From Trichopria drosophilae (Eukaryota; Arthropoda; Insecta; Hymenoptera; Diapriidae), in NCBI GenBank assembly GCA_030407085.1, contig CM059585.1, positions 111,713,501 through 111,777,500 of the forward strand: a DNA stretch of 64,000 nucleotides, written 5' to 3'. Below the pieces are notes generated by a model, which made no database searches, was not told the origin of the DNA, and saw nothing but the letters and a program-made list of their open reading frames with translations. Both the position numbers and the translations under genes were made by a program. Below, in pieces: positions 1-11,405 of the stretch. Position 1 is the first letter of the stretch. The number at the start of each line of letters is the position of its first letter.

Positions 1-249
1 TACAATTTTGAGTGAACTGTTTACATTTTCATTTTATCGAATGACAGGATGAATTACATCCTAATTTCTTTAAAGTGAAAAAAATGTAAGAGTTGAGCAT
101 TGGCAAGTTTCGAAAAAAAAAAAAAGGAAAAGTTTAGTACCGTAATAATTGTAACTATATATTCTTACCTGTAAATCCTTGTTAAAAAATAAATACTCCC
201 GAAAGGGATAAAACTTATTTGAGGTTTTTTAAAAAAATTTTTAACTGCT

Positions 250-428
250 AATGAATAAATTATATTATATTTTTTAAACCACACCGAACTTGAAGGTAGC
301 TGCGCCGCAGTCCATGTTTCAACGAAACATAAGATGTCCATTTCTGTTGTTAGTGCTGCTAGATCTGATGCATTTTTGAACCCATGAACATTCCAGAAGT
401 ATACTTTTAGGTTCGCCGCCTCCTTCAC
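250..428 (-). pseudogene. LINE ORF2 start, endonuclease N-terminus
   Basis: About 55 residues starting at 428 read like the first strand of an AP-endonuclease (EEP) domain of a non-LTR retrotransposon. There is an FWNVHG motif, then a spaced acidic segment ending in FVETW, the usual N-x-x-G and E-T-W signature of LINE endonucleases. Similarity fades below about position 250, so the rest of ORF2 (reverse transcriptase included) is missing. It lies 75 bases downstream of the stop of the ORF1 remnant at 503-868 on the same strand, the normal LINE order. It is a dead fragment. The family call rests on motif recognition, and the clade is not determined. Confidence 0.6.
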
Positions 429-502
429 TGTTTTTTGCTATTTGTTTTGGTTTGCATTGTTCCGGGTCGACCTAGGGCGAACCTCAAAGTATCTTTCCAA
501 GT

Positions 503-868
503 TTAACTCCGTGGTTTTTTGCACATCTTTTTTTGGACGCCCCACTTTTTTTTTATATTCGCTACTAAATTTTCTCCATTCGTAACACTTTTAATTCTCC
601 TCGGCGTCGATATCTGTTCATCTTCAGAGTGTGTATCTTCAAGGTGGTAGAAAACCTCATCTTCTTGATTTACACTTTCATTGGTGTCAATTAAATCTGA
701 GATTTTAGATTCTTTGACAGTTTTGCCCTGAAGAATTAGTTTAAATCCTTTTAGAAAGGGGTTTTTTTCTTGCTGCCGCAGTACATATCGTGCTTTCAAG
801 AGACTTTTCTTTCGAATTCTTTCTTCTGCTGTCATATCATTATCAATGGATAATATGGGGCATTTCAC
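503..868 (-). pseudogene. LINE ORF1 C-terminal part
   Basis: A 121-residue, lysine-rich and then acidic open frame. It contains a D-x-T-x-E-E-R-x-x-x-K segment near its start that is common in the C-terminal part of LINE ORF1 proteins (single-strand nucleic-acid chaperones of the retrotransposition RNP). Its upstream half is not adjacent. The matching N-terminal part is at 8410-8829 on the same strand, and the two are separated by the palindromic element at 885-8461. The tail, rich in E and D and then basic, ends just before the endonuclease fragment. A short segment may have been lost at the insertion point, because the frames do not join cleanly. Confidence 0.55.
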
Positions 869-1681
869 GCCAAATGTGCAACTTTTTTTTCATATTTTTT
901 TTTCTTATCCAACTAGTCTCTTATCTTTAGAACATAAAAATGAAGCACTTTGGACCATATATAATAAAAAAATATCGCTTGTATGAAATATTATAGAACT
1001 CTTTGCATTAAATAAAAATTTCGACTTTAATTTTGATAAATAATTTAAGCTCGTATTAGTATAAAAAATTAACACAATACATGGTTTCTGTAGAATTTTG
1101 ATCAAGCTTTCGTATAAAAATATTTATTTTTACGAATTATTACAGAAAGGCATACAAAAATCGTTTCGAAGTATTTAATTTAAATTTTACAATAGATCCA
1201 CCGTTTTTAAAAATTTGAAAAACTTCATAAAAATACCTCTGTTTGGTACATTTCTAACAGCATATTAGACATCTTGGGCTGTGACTATTTTATGTGTTCA
1301 TTATCGATTTGAATTTAATAGCAAAAAATGAAGGCCCCTCAATTGCATGAAAAGCTATACAACACAGGGGCCTTCTTTCTCGAAAGCTTAAAGTTAATTA
1401 TCTCCGTCAATTTTTATCGTAGAACAATTCTTTTTTTTAAATTTTAAAGGGAATTTCATGCTCTACACGACTTATTTATCCAAATTTATATATTTTTATT
1501 TCTTACTCACAATAACTTCAAAAAAGTGCCAGTAGTTTTGAAATGGTTTTGTGCAATTCCCCAAGTTGGAAGTTTTAGATTTTTTGAATATTAAGTTTTT
1601 TATTGTCATCCGTTATCTTAATTAGATATTTGTCTACGTGTTTTCTCACAAAAATATCCAACTTCGAAATGTTCAGATTAG

Positions 1682-1867
1682 CTACCGCTGGGCTGCCGCC
1701 GCGTACCGCGAAACTTTCGCACGGTCGGGTTTACGTCTCTTCGGGGTGTGCACGGATAGTGAACTTTTCCGCCGCTCGTTGCCGTCAGAACGTGCATATT
1801 TTTGGTTCTCTCTACAGAAATGGGTTTTTGGATAGTCATAAGGAGGCTTGTCGGCACTCCCTGACAC
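1682..1867 (-). other. 61-codon open frame shared by both palindrome arms
   Basis: A basic 61-codon frame (with segments DKPPYDYPK and KRRKPDRAK) is open here on the minus strand and again at 7476-7661 on the plus strand in the other arm, with only a few substitutions. It is the most protein-like frame in the arms and is relatively GC-rich. No domain is recognised. It may be an exon of the element's own gene or chance openness kept by high arm identity. Confidence 0.3.
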
Positions 1868-2185
1868 GATACCTTATTAGCTGTTATATACGACGTATAT
1901 TCTGAAAGGTAAATAAAAGGTTAAAAAGTTATACAGTGCTCCTTCCCACTAGTGGCATGGTCGGGAAAAATGAATTCCCACTATTGGCCAAACGAGGGGA
2001 GGCAAGTGTTCTCCCACTTAGGCACCGACGTAAGCAATATGGCGGAAGAGTAGGTGGCTCTGTTGTGCTCGCACTTCGCACGTGCAGTGTCTAATTTAAA
2101 CACGGGCTGACTTCTATCTTATATTTAGAGAACAATTCGAACGAAAGGAAGATTTTTTTACGATTATTTCTACTTACTAGCGAAA

Positions 2186-4755
2186 ATGGAAAATACTAAA
2201 GAAAATGAGATCCCTAAAAGTAAGTCAATAAATTTCGTAAATAATAAATAAGAATTTTTAATTACTTAAATCAATATTTTTTTATGTAATGTACTAATGA
2301 CATATTATATGTCAATAGAGTACAAGTGTATTTATTAGTCGATATTTGTTTGTAGAAAAAAAGAGAGTCTGGTTAACAATAGAGCAGAAATTGGCTGTTA
2401 TAGAGCGTCTGAAAAGTGGCGAAAGTCATTCGTCAATAGCGCAGTTGTTTGGTGTTTCACGTCAGTGTGTCACAAACTTGCACCAGAATTCAGTTACTGA
2501 AGGAGTTCTGAATAATGCTCGCATATTGAACGCTGAAGAAGGATCTTTGACACGAAAAAAATTCACAGGGATTGAGGACTCCGTCTTTGAAAAGATCATC
2601 TTTTCATGGTTTACTGAAAAGCGAGCTGCAGGTTCGCCTATATCTGGCAATTGCGTACAAGAAGTTGCACGCATAATAAACCAAAAACTGGGAGGATCGT
2701 CAGAGTTTAAGGCAAGTGGTGGTTGGCTCCGCAAGTTCCAAGCACGACATCGAATACGCCAGTTGTCCATGCAAGGGGAGCAACTTTCCGCAGACCGACC
2801 AGCAAGCGATGAGTCTTGTAATACAATCCGAAACTTCATCACCGCAGAAAAATACTCGTTCGACAATGTATATAATGCGGATGCGACGGGGTTATTCTGG
2901 AAATGGCTTCCAGAAAAAACACTGGCGTCACGGAATGAGAAAAGCGCTCCAGGACCAAAACTAGCCAAGGAGAGAATTACAGTCATGACCTGTGCAAATG
3001 CCACTGGAACGCACAAAGTTCCATTATTCGTTATTGGCAAGGCGAAGAAGCCAAGATGTTTCCGAAACGTTGAAGTTTTACCAGTAACTTATGCAAACCA
3101 GAAGAACGCATGGATGGATAAGACTGTATTTCTCTCCTGGTATATGGGCACCTTCATTCCAGCCATTCAAGCTAGAAAAATGAAGGACACCGATAGATTT
3201 TTATTGATACTGGATAATGCTCCATCGCATCCCACAGCGGAACAGTTGAACGCCATAGATCCTTGCTGCCGTGTGATGTATCTGCCTCCCAATTGCACCT
3301 CCTTATTCAGCCGATGGATCAAGGTATTATAGCGGCGTTAAAAAAACTTTACAAGAGGTCTTTTTTAACAGAATTTCTAATTACCGACTTACACGCTACA
3401 ATTATTGGAGTCAAATTTCACTCCAAAGGAGTCGAAAATGGGGTAGGCCGGGTTCGACTACATTTGAGTTCTTTGGAGTGAAAATATACTCCAATGGTGT
3501 CAATAAATACGGAAAAAGAGAAAATCGGCTGAATGCCGTATAGACAGGACTAGTTACTACGCGGGCGCCTTTTTTTTCAACTCGCTATAACATAGCCAAT
3601 TTTGAAGGTTTTGAAACGAATAAAAAAAGAAATTGTTCGTTAGAGATTTCCGCATCTAATGGTGAAATAATAAATTATATATCTCAATAAACAATAAAGT
3701 TATTAATTTTTTTCTATGCAACTGCAATATATACCTTCTGGCTCTTCGTTTATCGAGCAAATTTCGAGTATCCGAAAAGTGTCAGCGAGAAAGTTGTTCA
3801 TAAAGGTATGAACAAATTTTCTGGAAAGTTTTATTTTTATTGGTCTAATAGTAAAAAAATAATGAATGTTTAAAGTTGGTGGCAGCCGATGACCAACGCG
3901 TCATGTGCTTCGAGGCCCTGAAAAACTTCATTGTTTATTCAGATATATAATTTGTTCATTCTTCATTAGATGCAAAAAACTCTAACGAACAATTTCTTTT
4001 TTTATTCGTTTCAAAATTCTCAGAATTGAATAAGTTATAGCGAGTTGACACAAAACATGTTTGTCGGCCGGCCACGTAGTAACCAGTCTTCCTTGCAGCA
4101 TATAACTACACCGGTAAAGGATTCAAACCTAGCATGAAATACTCTAAAGGAGCGAATGTGACTCCGAGAGAGTGAAATTTACCGATTACTCTCTCTTGGA
4201 CTCCGCTACTGACTCCAATCATTTTAGAGTGTAGAGCAAGAAAGCAAAGTAGAAACCTTAAAGTCATGGGACTTGGTTAAGTGCTTCCAAAAACTGGCAG
4301 TGTCGTGGACAAACATTTCCAAGGCTACGCTATCCAATTCATGGAATAATATCGTTGAATGGCTTGAAGACGTAGAAGAAGACGTAAGGCAACTTGCCAA
4401 TCGAGCCTTCGCCGATAATTTTACCACCGAAGAAGTCAACGAGTGGATAGAAACATGCAGCACTCTTTGCGGTTGGCACGAAAGGTCATTGGATAAAATC
4501 ATTAGTGCAACAATGAATCCGACTGTGGAGATTATCGAAGCTGATGAAGTCGAAGAAAGTGACGAGGAAAACGAGAATGACAACAACTCCAGTTCTATCG
4601 AAGAAGTTGAAGTACCTTCAAGCCGAGAGGCTTTTAAAGCTCTGGAAGTTCTCAACCGCTGGTATTTATCACGGTGGGATGCAAACCAGGCATCGTTAAT
4701 CCATCTCGGACAGATCGGCGAAATGGCTGCGAAAGTAACAGCCGATAACATGTAA
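2186..4755 (+). pseudogene. Tigger transposase (CENP-B HTH + DDE_1), broken
   Basis: Exon 1 (2186-2219, 11 codons plus one base) is joined by a GT-AG intron (2220-2355) to exon 2 from 2356. The protein has a psq/CENP-B-type N-terminal HTH (EQKLAVIERLKSGES), a second CENP-B HTH domain (ASGGWLRKFQARHRIRQLS), then the DDE_1 catalytic core. The first Asp is in YNADATG (family usually NADETG), the second in LILDNAPSH, and the third in QPMDQG. A one-base deletion near 3300 puts the last Asp in another frame. At 3391 the ORF is cut by an 840-base MITE. The C-terminal part resumes at 4234 and ends at 4755 in an acidic tail; excising the MITE and one TA restores the frame exactly. It would cut and paste the element at TA sites but is inactive now. 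Confidence 0.9.
3392..4231. mobile_element. Foldback MITE inside the Tigger transposase ORF
   Basis: An 840-base insert flanked by TA at 3390-3391 and 4232-4233. The ends are inverted: CACGCTACAATTATTGGAGT on the left versus CACTCTAAAATGATTGGAGT from the right. Longer internal arms, about 3548-3710 and 3935-4090, also pair (for example AAACGAATAAAAAAAGAAAT). It has no coding capacity. TA duplication plus TIRs suggest a Tc1/mariner-superfamily non-autonomous element. A related fragment (GGCCACGCAGTAACCAGT) occurs near 56757. Confidence 0.9.
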
Positions 4756-4928
4756 CATGTATTCTTTCGCAGTTTCTGTATGCTTATGTAAATATTTTTT
4801 ACTTTTTATTAGAAAATACATAATGAGTCAAACATATTACTTTTTCAGATGCACTTTATTATTTGAACCTTCCTTTTTTTACATAAAAGTCGAGGTATGT
4901 ATGTTCAGTAATAACAAACCGAACAGAG

Positions 4929-5078
4929 CCCACTAAACGAAAAGGAATGACCAATTCCAAAATTTGCAAAAAAGAAATTCATAGAAATTAAAATAATTTT
5001 CTTTTTAATTCCTTTGAATAACTTTTTAGCAGGTTTTGGAATTGGTGAATTCTTTTCAATTCCTTTTCGTTTACTGGG
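4929..5078. mobile_element. Short MITE in the Tigger 3' region
   Basis: A 150-base inverted-repeat unit whose ends, CCCACTAAACGAAAAGGAAT and the complement of the right end (CCCAGTAAACGAAAAGGAAT), match at 19 of 20 bases. It is non-coding and lies just downstream of the transposase stop codon. Confidence 0.75.
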
Positions 5079-5226
5079 AGGTAAATTTTTACGCAGTGGA
5101 TGAGACGAGCAGTGTTATTGTCACTCAAGCTCATTAAACAATAACAATTGCGTACGAATGCAACGTCTCATTTATTGGTCATTTATTTTGTAGCTTGAAA
5201 GCCACGACATTTCAATGCATAAACAA

Positions 5227-5698
5227 CCAAACAAATGAAAATGTATTAAAACGGATTTAGCAGCGTCAAAATTCGATAAAATCCGGATTTACTTATATTG
5301 AAGCAAATTCGTTTTAATACTTTTACCCTTTTTAGTATGTGTAAGTCGATGAATGCTGTTGAAATACATGTACAAATAAAATTGAATGCTTTTTAATACC
5401 TGTGAATCTAGAAATAATTACTACTTGTAATGATAATTACATTAAAGCGGTAATTCAAAAGTAATTAAATATAGGTAGTACTTATTTGTTAAGTTCTAAA
5501 TGTAATGATTTTTTACAAATTTAATTGCATTGAAAAGTATTGAAATTCATTTATAGATGTATTTCATCTGTACTCGACGATTTAAATGTATTAAAAAGTA
5601 TAGAAGTATTTAAACGAATTTGATTCCTTGTAAGTAAATCCGGATTTTGTCCTATTTTGGCGCTAGTTAATCCGTTTTAATACATTTTTGTTTGTTGG
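5227..5698. mobile_element. 472-base foldback MITE in the Tigger 3' region
   Basis: Long inverted arms: the left arm contains AAAATGTATTAAAACGGATT, and the right arm contains its complement near 5670-5690. Both arms also share an AAAATCCGGATTTACTTA block (5278-5295 and 5633-5650). No ORF is present. Confidence 0.8.
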
Positions 5699-5805
5699 GT
5701 AGGGAATGAATCACCTTTAAACTTCTCTCATGAGATCAAATAATACTGCAGATACTCAAGCCAACGCTCCTATTCGCCCTGTTAAGGCTACTGACATATG
5801 CATAG

Positions 5806-5903
5806 CTGTCAGAGGAATTAGGATCTACATATATGACGATGTGCATATGTTTAACCCTCAAACATGCACATCGGCATGTACATACATCCAATTACTCTGA
5901 CAG
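5806..5903. repeat. Imperfect hairpin around GATGTGCAT
   Basis: CTGTCAGAGGAATTAGGAT near 5806 pairs imperfectly with ATCCAATTACTCTGACAG ending near 5903. The interior halves contain GATGTGCATATG and its complement. It is probably a small palindromic repeat within the Tigger. Confidence 0.5.
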
Positions 5904-6654
5904 CGACTCGCGCACTAGCAGCAGAAACAGGGAGAATCCCAAATATTAAGTTACCTACCATAACACTTAATTCCAACGAATAAAATCAAATCACAGTTAA
6001 ACATCGTGTTGATATGTACCTAATAAAGGCATACGTATATGTCCAAATGTTTTTCTTCTTTGACACAAGCAAAACAGAAACATAACCTGTAAATATTTTT
6101 ATGTAAATGTTAAAAACACACACACACACATACACAAGCAACAAGGTGGATTTGTTTATCTGTAACATTGTACCACTTTTAGTACAAAAAAGGTTGGGAA
6201 ATCTTAAATTCTCGTGTATACAATGTACATACAGGCATAATTATGTACTACACAGTACCACATATCAATAGTACACTATTCGGCCATATTAGATTTTTCA
6301 ACGCGTGACGTCACAACATGGGGCAATGGTGGGAGAAGGTGCAAAAGGGGAAGTGCCACTAGTCGGGAGGCAAACCTGCCAATAGTGAGAAGGAGCCACT
6401 AGTTGGGTGGCCACTAGTGGGAAGGAGCACTGTATGCTCAGATTGATCATTATACGTGAAAATAGAATATTGCTGTAAATTTGTATTTTATAGTAATTCA
6501 CTGAATTCAGGTATAAATCTATAAAAGTATGCCTTCTTTCACAGATCGTTGTTGCAATCCTTTTCATAAAGCGAAACATAGAAAATCTCCTTCTTCTGGT
6601 ATTCGTTGTATTACTGCAAGACAAAGGTAATTATTACCAAATGTTAAGGTAGGT

Positions 6655-7012
6655 TCCATGCTTTGCTAATTGTCGGAAGGAAATTGATAACATGTTGAAA
6701 AATCAATGTAAAGTATATGATCAAAATGTTCCTACTGAAATTCCAAGTACATCCAGTGATTTAATCAAGATTCTTCGTTTCCTGAACCTGAAGAAACTTC
6801 TAATGATGAACGCAAAAATGATTCTGATTGTGGTTCTGATTATGATACCGATTTTCGTTCAAAAGAGGAAGAATCTTCGAAACATAATCAAAATTGTGAA
6901 GTCCTGAAGAAATTACAAGCCAAATTTAAAGATCCAGGGACAACAAATGTTGAAAAATTTCAAATAATTACATTGGCACCTGACTCGTGGAGTATGAATA
7001 AAATATTTTCAT
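6655..7012 (+). pseudogene. Unrecognised transposon ORF fragment at the palindrome centre
   Basis: A broken reading frame runs from the inner left arm through the unpaired centre. Visible pieces are a basic stretch with EIDNMLKNQCKVYDQNVPT, a one-base frameshift near 6765, then an acidic Ser/Asp/Glu segment and a final LAPDSWSMNKIF motif. The same N-terminal part is repeated on the minus strand in the right arm. This suggests the palindrome arose by inverted duplication of the 5' part of one transposon gene, with the centre kept once. The family is not named. Confidence 0.45.
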
Positions 7013-8409
7013 CAATCAGAATCATTTTTGAGTTCATCATTAGAAGTTTCTTCAGGTTCAGGAAACGAAGAATCTTGAGTAAAATCACTGGATGTACTTG
7101 GAATTTCAGTAGGAACATTTTGATCATATACTTTACATTGATTTTTCAACATGTTATCAATTTCCTTCCGTCAATTAGCAAAGCATGGAACCTACCTTAA
7201 CAATTGGTAATAATTCCCTTTGTCTTGCAGTAATACAACGAATACCAGAAGAAGGAGATTTTCTTTGTTTCGCTTTATGAAAAAGACTGCAACAACGATC
7301 TGTGAAAGAAGGCATACTTTTGTAGATTTATACCTGAATTCAGTGAATTACTATAAAATACAAATTTACAGCAATATTCTATTTTCACTTATAATGATCA
7401 ATCTGAGCATATAACTTTTTAACCTTTTATTTACCTTTCAGAATATACGTCGTATATAACAGCTAATAAGGTATCGTGTCAGGGAGTACCGACAAGCCTC
7501 CTTATGACTATCCAAAAACCCATTTCTGTAGAGAGAACCAAAAATATGCACGTTCTGACGGCAACGAGCGGCGGAAAAGTTCACTATCCGCGCACACCCC
7601 GAAGAGACGTAAACCCGACCGTGCGAAAGTTTCGCGGTACGCGGCGGCAGCCCATAGCTAATCTGACCATTTCGAAGTTGGATATTTTTGTGAGAAAACA
7701 CGTAGACAAATATCGAATTAAGATAACGGATGACAAAAAAAAACTTAATATTCAAAAAATCTAAAACTACCAACTTGGGGAATTGCACATAACCATTTCA
7801 ATACTACTGACACTTTTTTGAAGTTATTGTGAGTAAGAAATAAAAATATATAAATTTGGATAAATAAGTCGCGTAGAGTATAAAATTCCCTTTAAAATTA
7901 AAAAAAAAATTATTCTACGATCAAAATTGACGGAGATAATTAACTTTAAGTTTTCGAGAAAGAAGGCCCCTGTGTTGTATAGCTTTTCATGCAATTGAGG
8001 GGCCTTCATTTTTTGCTATTAAATTCAAATCGATAATGAACACAATAAAATCGTCACAGCCCAAGATGTCTAATATGCTAATAAATGTACCAAACAGAGG
8101 TATTTTAATGAATTTTTTCAGATTTTTAAAAACGGTGGATCTATTGTAAAATTTAAATTAAATACTTCGAAACGATTTTTGTATGCCTTTCTGTAATAAT
8201 TCGTAAAAATAAATATTTTTATATGAAAGCTTGATCAAAATTCTACAGAAACCATGTATTGTATTAATTTTTTATACTAATATTTTGGAGCTTAAATCAT
8301 TTATCAAAATTAAAGTCGAAATTTTTATTTAATGCAAAGAGTTCTATAATATTTCATACAAGCGATATTTTTTGATTATATATGGTCCAAAGTGCTTCAT
8401 TTTTATGTT

Positions 8410-8829
8410 CTAAAGATAAGAGATAAAGAATAATAAAGATAAGAAAAAAAAATATGAAAAAAGAATTGGCCTGTGTCCGAAATTTGTACCAATTCGGTGA
8501 ATATCTGCAATGCAGATCTCTTCTATATCAACTCCAGCCTTTCGTATGATTGCCATTACGTGTCGAAAAATATTATTGTTTACCTCTTTCGTATCTTCAA
8601 TTTTAAAGAGAATAATATTTTGTTCGTTTTTCGAGGTAAGCAAATGTGAAATTTTTCTTTCCGATTATTGATGATTACCCTTTCGTCATTCTCTTTAATC
8701 TTTTCAATAAATTTCTGTTGGCTAACTTTCATGGATTTTAACTCCTCTTCTAAATGATTATTAGATTTTTGATGGATTTGTCGTCATTATAGATTTGTTC
8801 CAGAATATCCTTCTCCTCCATAATTGATG
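8410..8829 (-). pseudogene. LINE ORF1 N-terminal part
   Basis: On the minus strand, a start region near 8822 (MEEKDILEQIYND) is followed by stop codons and frameshifts. A clearer frame from 8643 then contains NIILFKIEDTKEVN, an AGVDIEEICIADIHRIG segment and GHRPIL, the conserved core of ORF1 proteins of insect LINEs. It stops at the edge of the palindromic element near 8461. The remaining C-terminal half is at 503-868. Decay of the N-terminus shows it is an old copy. Confidence 0.6.
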
Positions 8830-11405
8830 TTTAAGACGTATTTAAAATTAGATTTAAAATCGTCGGTTGTACACAACGAGCCTCGTGATATAATTACTTA
8901 TACGTATTCTAATTATGTAAACACACGGAGGGAGAATGAAAGCGACCGTTCTCGACGATTGTCAACATCGAACTCCCCCATAGTTCGAATTATATTTTTA
9001 ATTGTATTTTCTAAAATATTGAAATCCTGAATTATGTTTTCCGTGTATATAATGATGCTATATCCAGCAGTTAATTTGCAGCAGCCGATTCAAATTACAA
9101 GGATTCTCTTATATATCATATATAAAATGATAAATTTAAAAATTAATATAGCAAAAATATTAATGTAAATGCCTTCTGGAATCATTAAGAATTAGAAAAT
9201 CCCCTGGTGCAAATCAGCTACTACGTCATCATGTGCACAGTGCAACCGGTTTAATCAAATAGGTTCAATCCGGCATCTCTCCTCATCCCTTAGTTTAACA
9301 AGCCAATCAGGAAAATGCGTATAAAAATGCATGTTTGCGTGCCTATACAGAACCGGTAATAAAGTGATACCACTAGGCAGAGAGACCGCATTGTCACTAA
9401 ACCAAGGTGTCATTAAACTAAGATTGGGCTGTATACATTGAATCTTCCAAAATACGTGAAAGGGTATGAATTTGCAAAAATGTGACTTTTTAAAAAAATA
9501 TTTACTTTTTTAATTAAACTTTACCTAATTAAATTGCGAAAATATATAGTTGATTTACAAGTACAGTGGTCCCTCCGCAATATGGACACTGTCGGTTTCA
9601 ATGACGCCAACTTTATTCTACAATTTGGACACCCCCACCTACTCAAATTAGCCTTCTATCCAATTTCCCCTCCGTATAGTGGGGAAGCGCACAACGCAAC
9701 TCCGCGTTCCTTGTTTCGCGTATGCACGCGACTCTTTTGAAATTCGTGAAGTTATGACATATGTTATATGTATATACGTTTACGTATTCAAGGTTCTTGA
9801 GAAAGTTACAAAAATACAAACAAACATTGGGAGTGTCGATACTCAGTATTATTCATACATATATTCATGGAATTCAATTTACATATGGGCAATTCTCTGG
9901 AACTTTTAAATTTCAGCCTCTCAATAAATTTTTTTTTTAAACTTCAAGCACAACTTTGGCGTTGGGTATATGTCTACATAAGAAGTAAAAATGTACGCTC
10001 GTGCATCCTTTTTACTCAACGGCATTAAAACTTTGCGGTACAATGTCCAAAATATTGACCACCGGGATGAGCTTGAAATTTTGATTTTTTGAAAGGTTAA
10101 TAATTAAATAACGCATTTCCGCCCAATTTTTTTAAAATATCACTTATGTGAGAGTTGAAGATATATATAACATTGCATTTTAAGCAATATTTATTTAATA
10201 TTTTGTTTTATAATTAAATAAACCAATAAAAATTATCATTTTTATAAAAAAAATAGGATTACAGATAAATGTTTAATTGGATCGCCCTAAGATTGTGTAT
10301 AATAGGGTTTCCGAGGTCGCCGATTATGAATATCTGAGTTCAGATTTTGGAAATTCAAAATGGCGGATCCAAGATGGCGGTGAAAAATGAAGTTATTAGT
10401 AGATTTCGTTAAAATTGGATCTGCCACATTGAAATTTCAATGTATGATCCATATATGATTCATTTTTTCCCGGGTTATCACTTATACATAGACTCGAAAT
10501 GCATATTTTGTTTTACAATAGCTCTAGTTTGAAACACAGTGCTTAAACAAGTATAATAAAGAATTGTTTTTCTTTAAACACATAAAGAACACCAAATTTT
10601 ATCTGAATAAACATACTTTTAGTTTCTGACCACAATGTTACTAAGCTTACAGTGTTTAAGTCATCGTTAAATTACGACTTTATAAATAGTTCTTTAAATA
10701 ACTTTGAAAATATGTAAAATATAAGAATGCCGCGCACTTTACATACTTATATAAGGTATTTACTTACCAGCACACCGAACAACAACTTGATATTGGCGAT
10801 ATTTTGAATGTGCCACGAAAAATAGTCAATTTTCTGAAATTGGCACGTTTTTGGAATGTATGTTTACACTTGTATAACATGAACAGTTTAAGGCGCAAAC
10901 AAATGCGTAAAGTGTCAAACACTTTATTATTGTGTCCTTTAATAACCAAAAACAATAAATATTCGATTTCTAAGACGGCGCGGATAATAAATAAACAAGG
11001 TTAAATAAGTTTAGAATTTACGAAATTCAAGGGACGGGTACTGTAGGCTCACTCTATACAATTAAATGTGTGGCACATATAATTCATATGAATATATTGC
11101 TTTATGAGATGTTTGCCTCCATTTCGCGCTAAAAACACAAGGTTTACTCACGCGGCGCAAATACAATACTCATAAGAGTAAAAAAAAACATGCAAGGGAC
11201 GCATGAAATTTCATTATTTTTTTATCTATAAATAATTATAGAGCGTCTCTGTAACGTCGGGCGACTTCGAAATTCATCAAGCTTTTTATTTATGATATCT
11301 TGATGTATAAAAAAAATATAGCATTTGTGTGAAAGCAATGACGTTCAAGTAGTGTCACAGGACTCCACAGTTTAAAAGTTCTAGAGATTTGCCCATATAA
11401 CGAAG
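8830..11405. other. Gene-poor stretch with repeat debris
   Basis: No coding exon is supported. A possible transposon end, CAGTGGTCCCTCCGCAATAT, is at 9564, but no partner end was found. At 10305-10395 lies a dispersed repeat (GTCGCCGATTATGAATAT, then AAATGGCGGATCCAAGATGG) that recurs at 49409-49690. The rest is AT-rich sequence with no recognised signal. Confidence 0.5.

Larger units (their letters stand above)
1934..6432 (+). mobile_element. Tigger/pogo-class DNA transposon with TIRs and TA target site
   Basis: Both ends carry the inverted repeat CAGTGCTCCTTCCCACTAGT, at 1934 and, reverse-complemented, up to 6432. TA dinucleotides at 1932-1933 and 6433-6434 are the target duplication. The uninterrupted right palindrome arm near 7409 shows the pre-insertion sequence with a single TA, which proves the boundary. 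Removing three internal insertions (3392-4231, 4929-5078, 5227-5698) leaves about 3.04 kb, a normal Tigger size. The element encodes a two-exon DDE_1 transposase that is now frameshifted and interrupted. Confidence 0.93.
885..8461. mobile_element. large palindromic (foldback) element
   Basis: Two long inverted arms are visible. The left arm is 885-1933 continued at 6433-6830; the right arm is 7013-8461. Each arm is about 1.43 kb, around a 182-base unpaired centre (6831-7012). Landmarks such as AAAATGAAGCACTTTGG in the left arm reappear reverse-complemented near 8385-8402, and GGCCCCTCAATTGCATG near 1335 pairs with the block near 7988-8003. The left arm is split by the Tigger element at 1934-6432, while the right arm is uninterrupted. 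The element sits inside a LINE ORF1. Arm similarity looks above 90 percent by eye. The transposon superfamily is not recognised. Confidence 0.85.
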
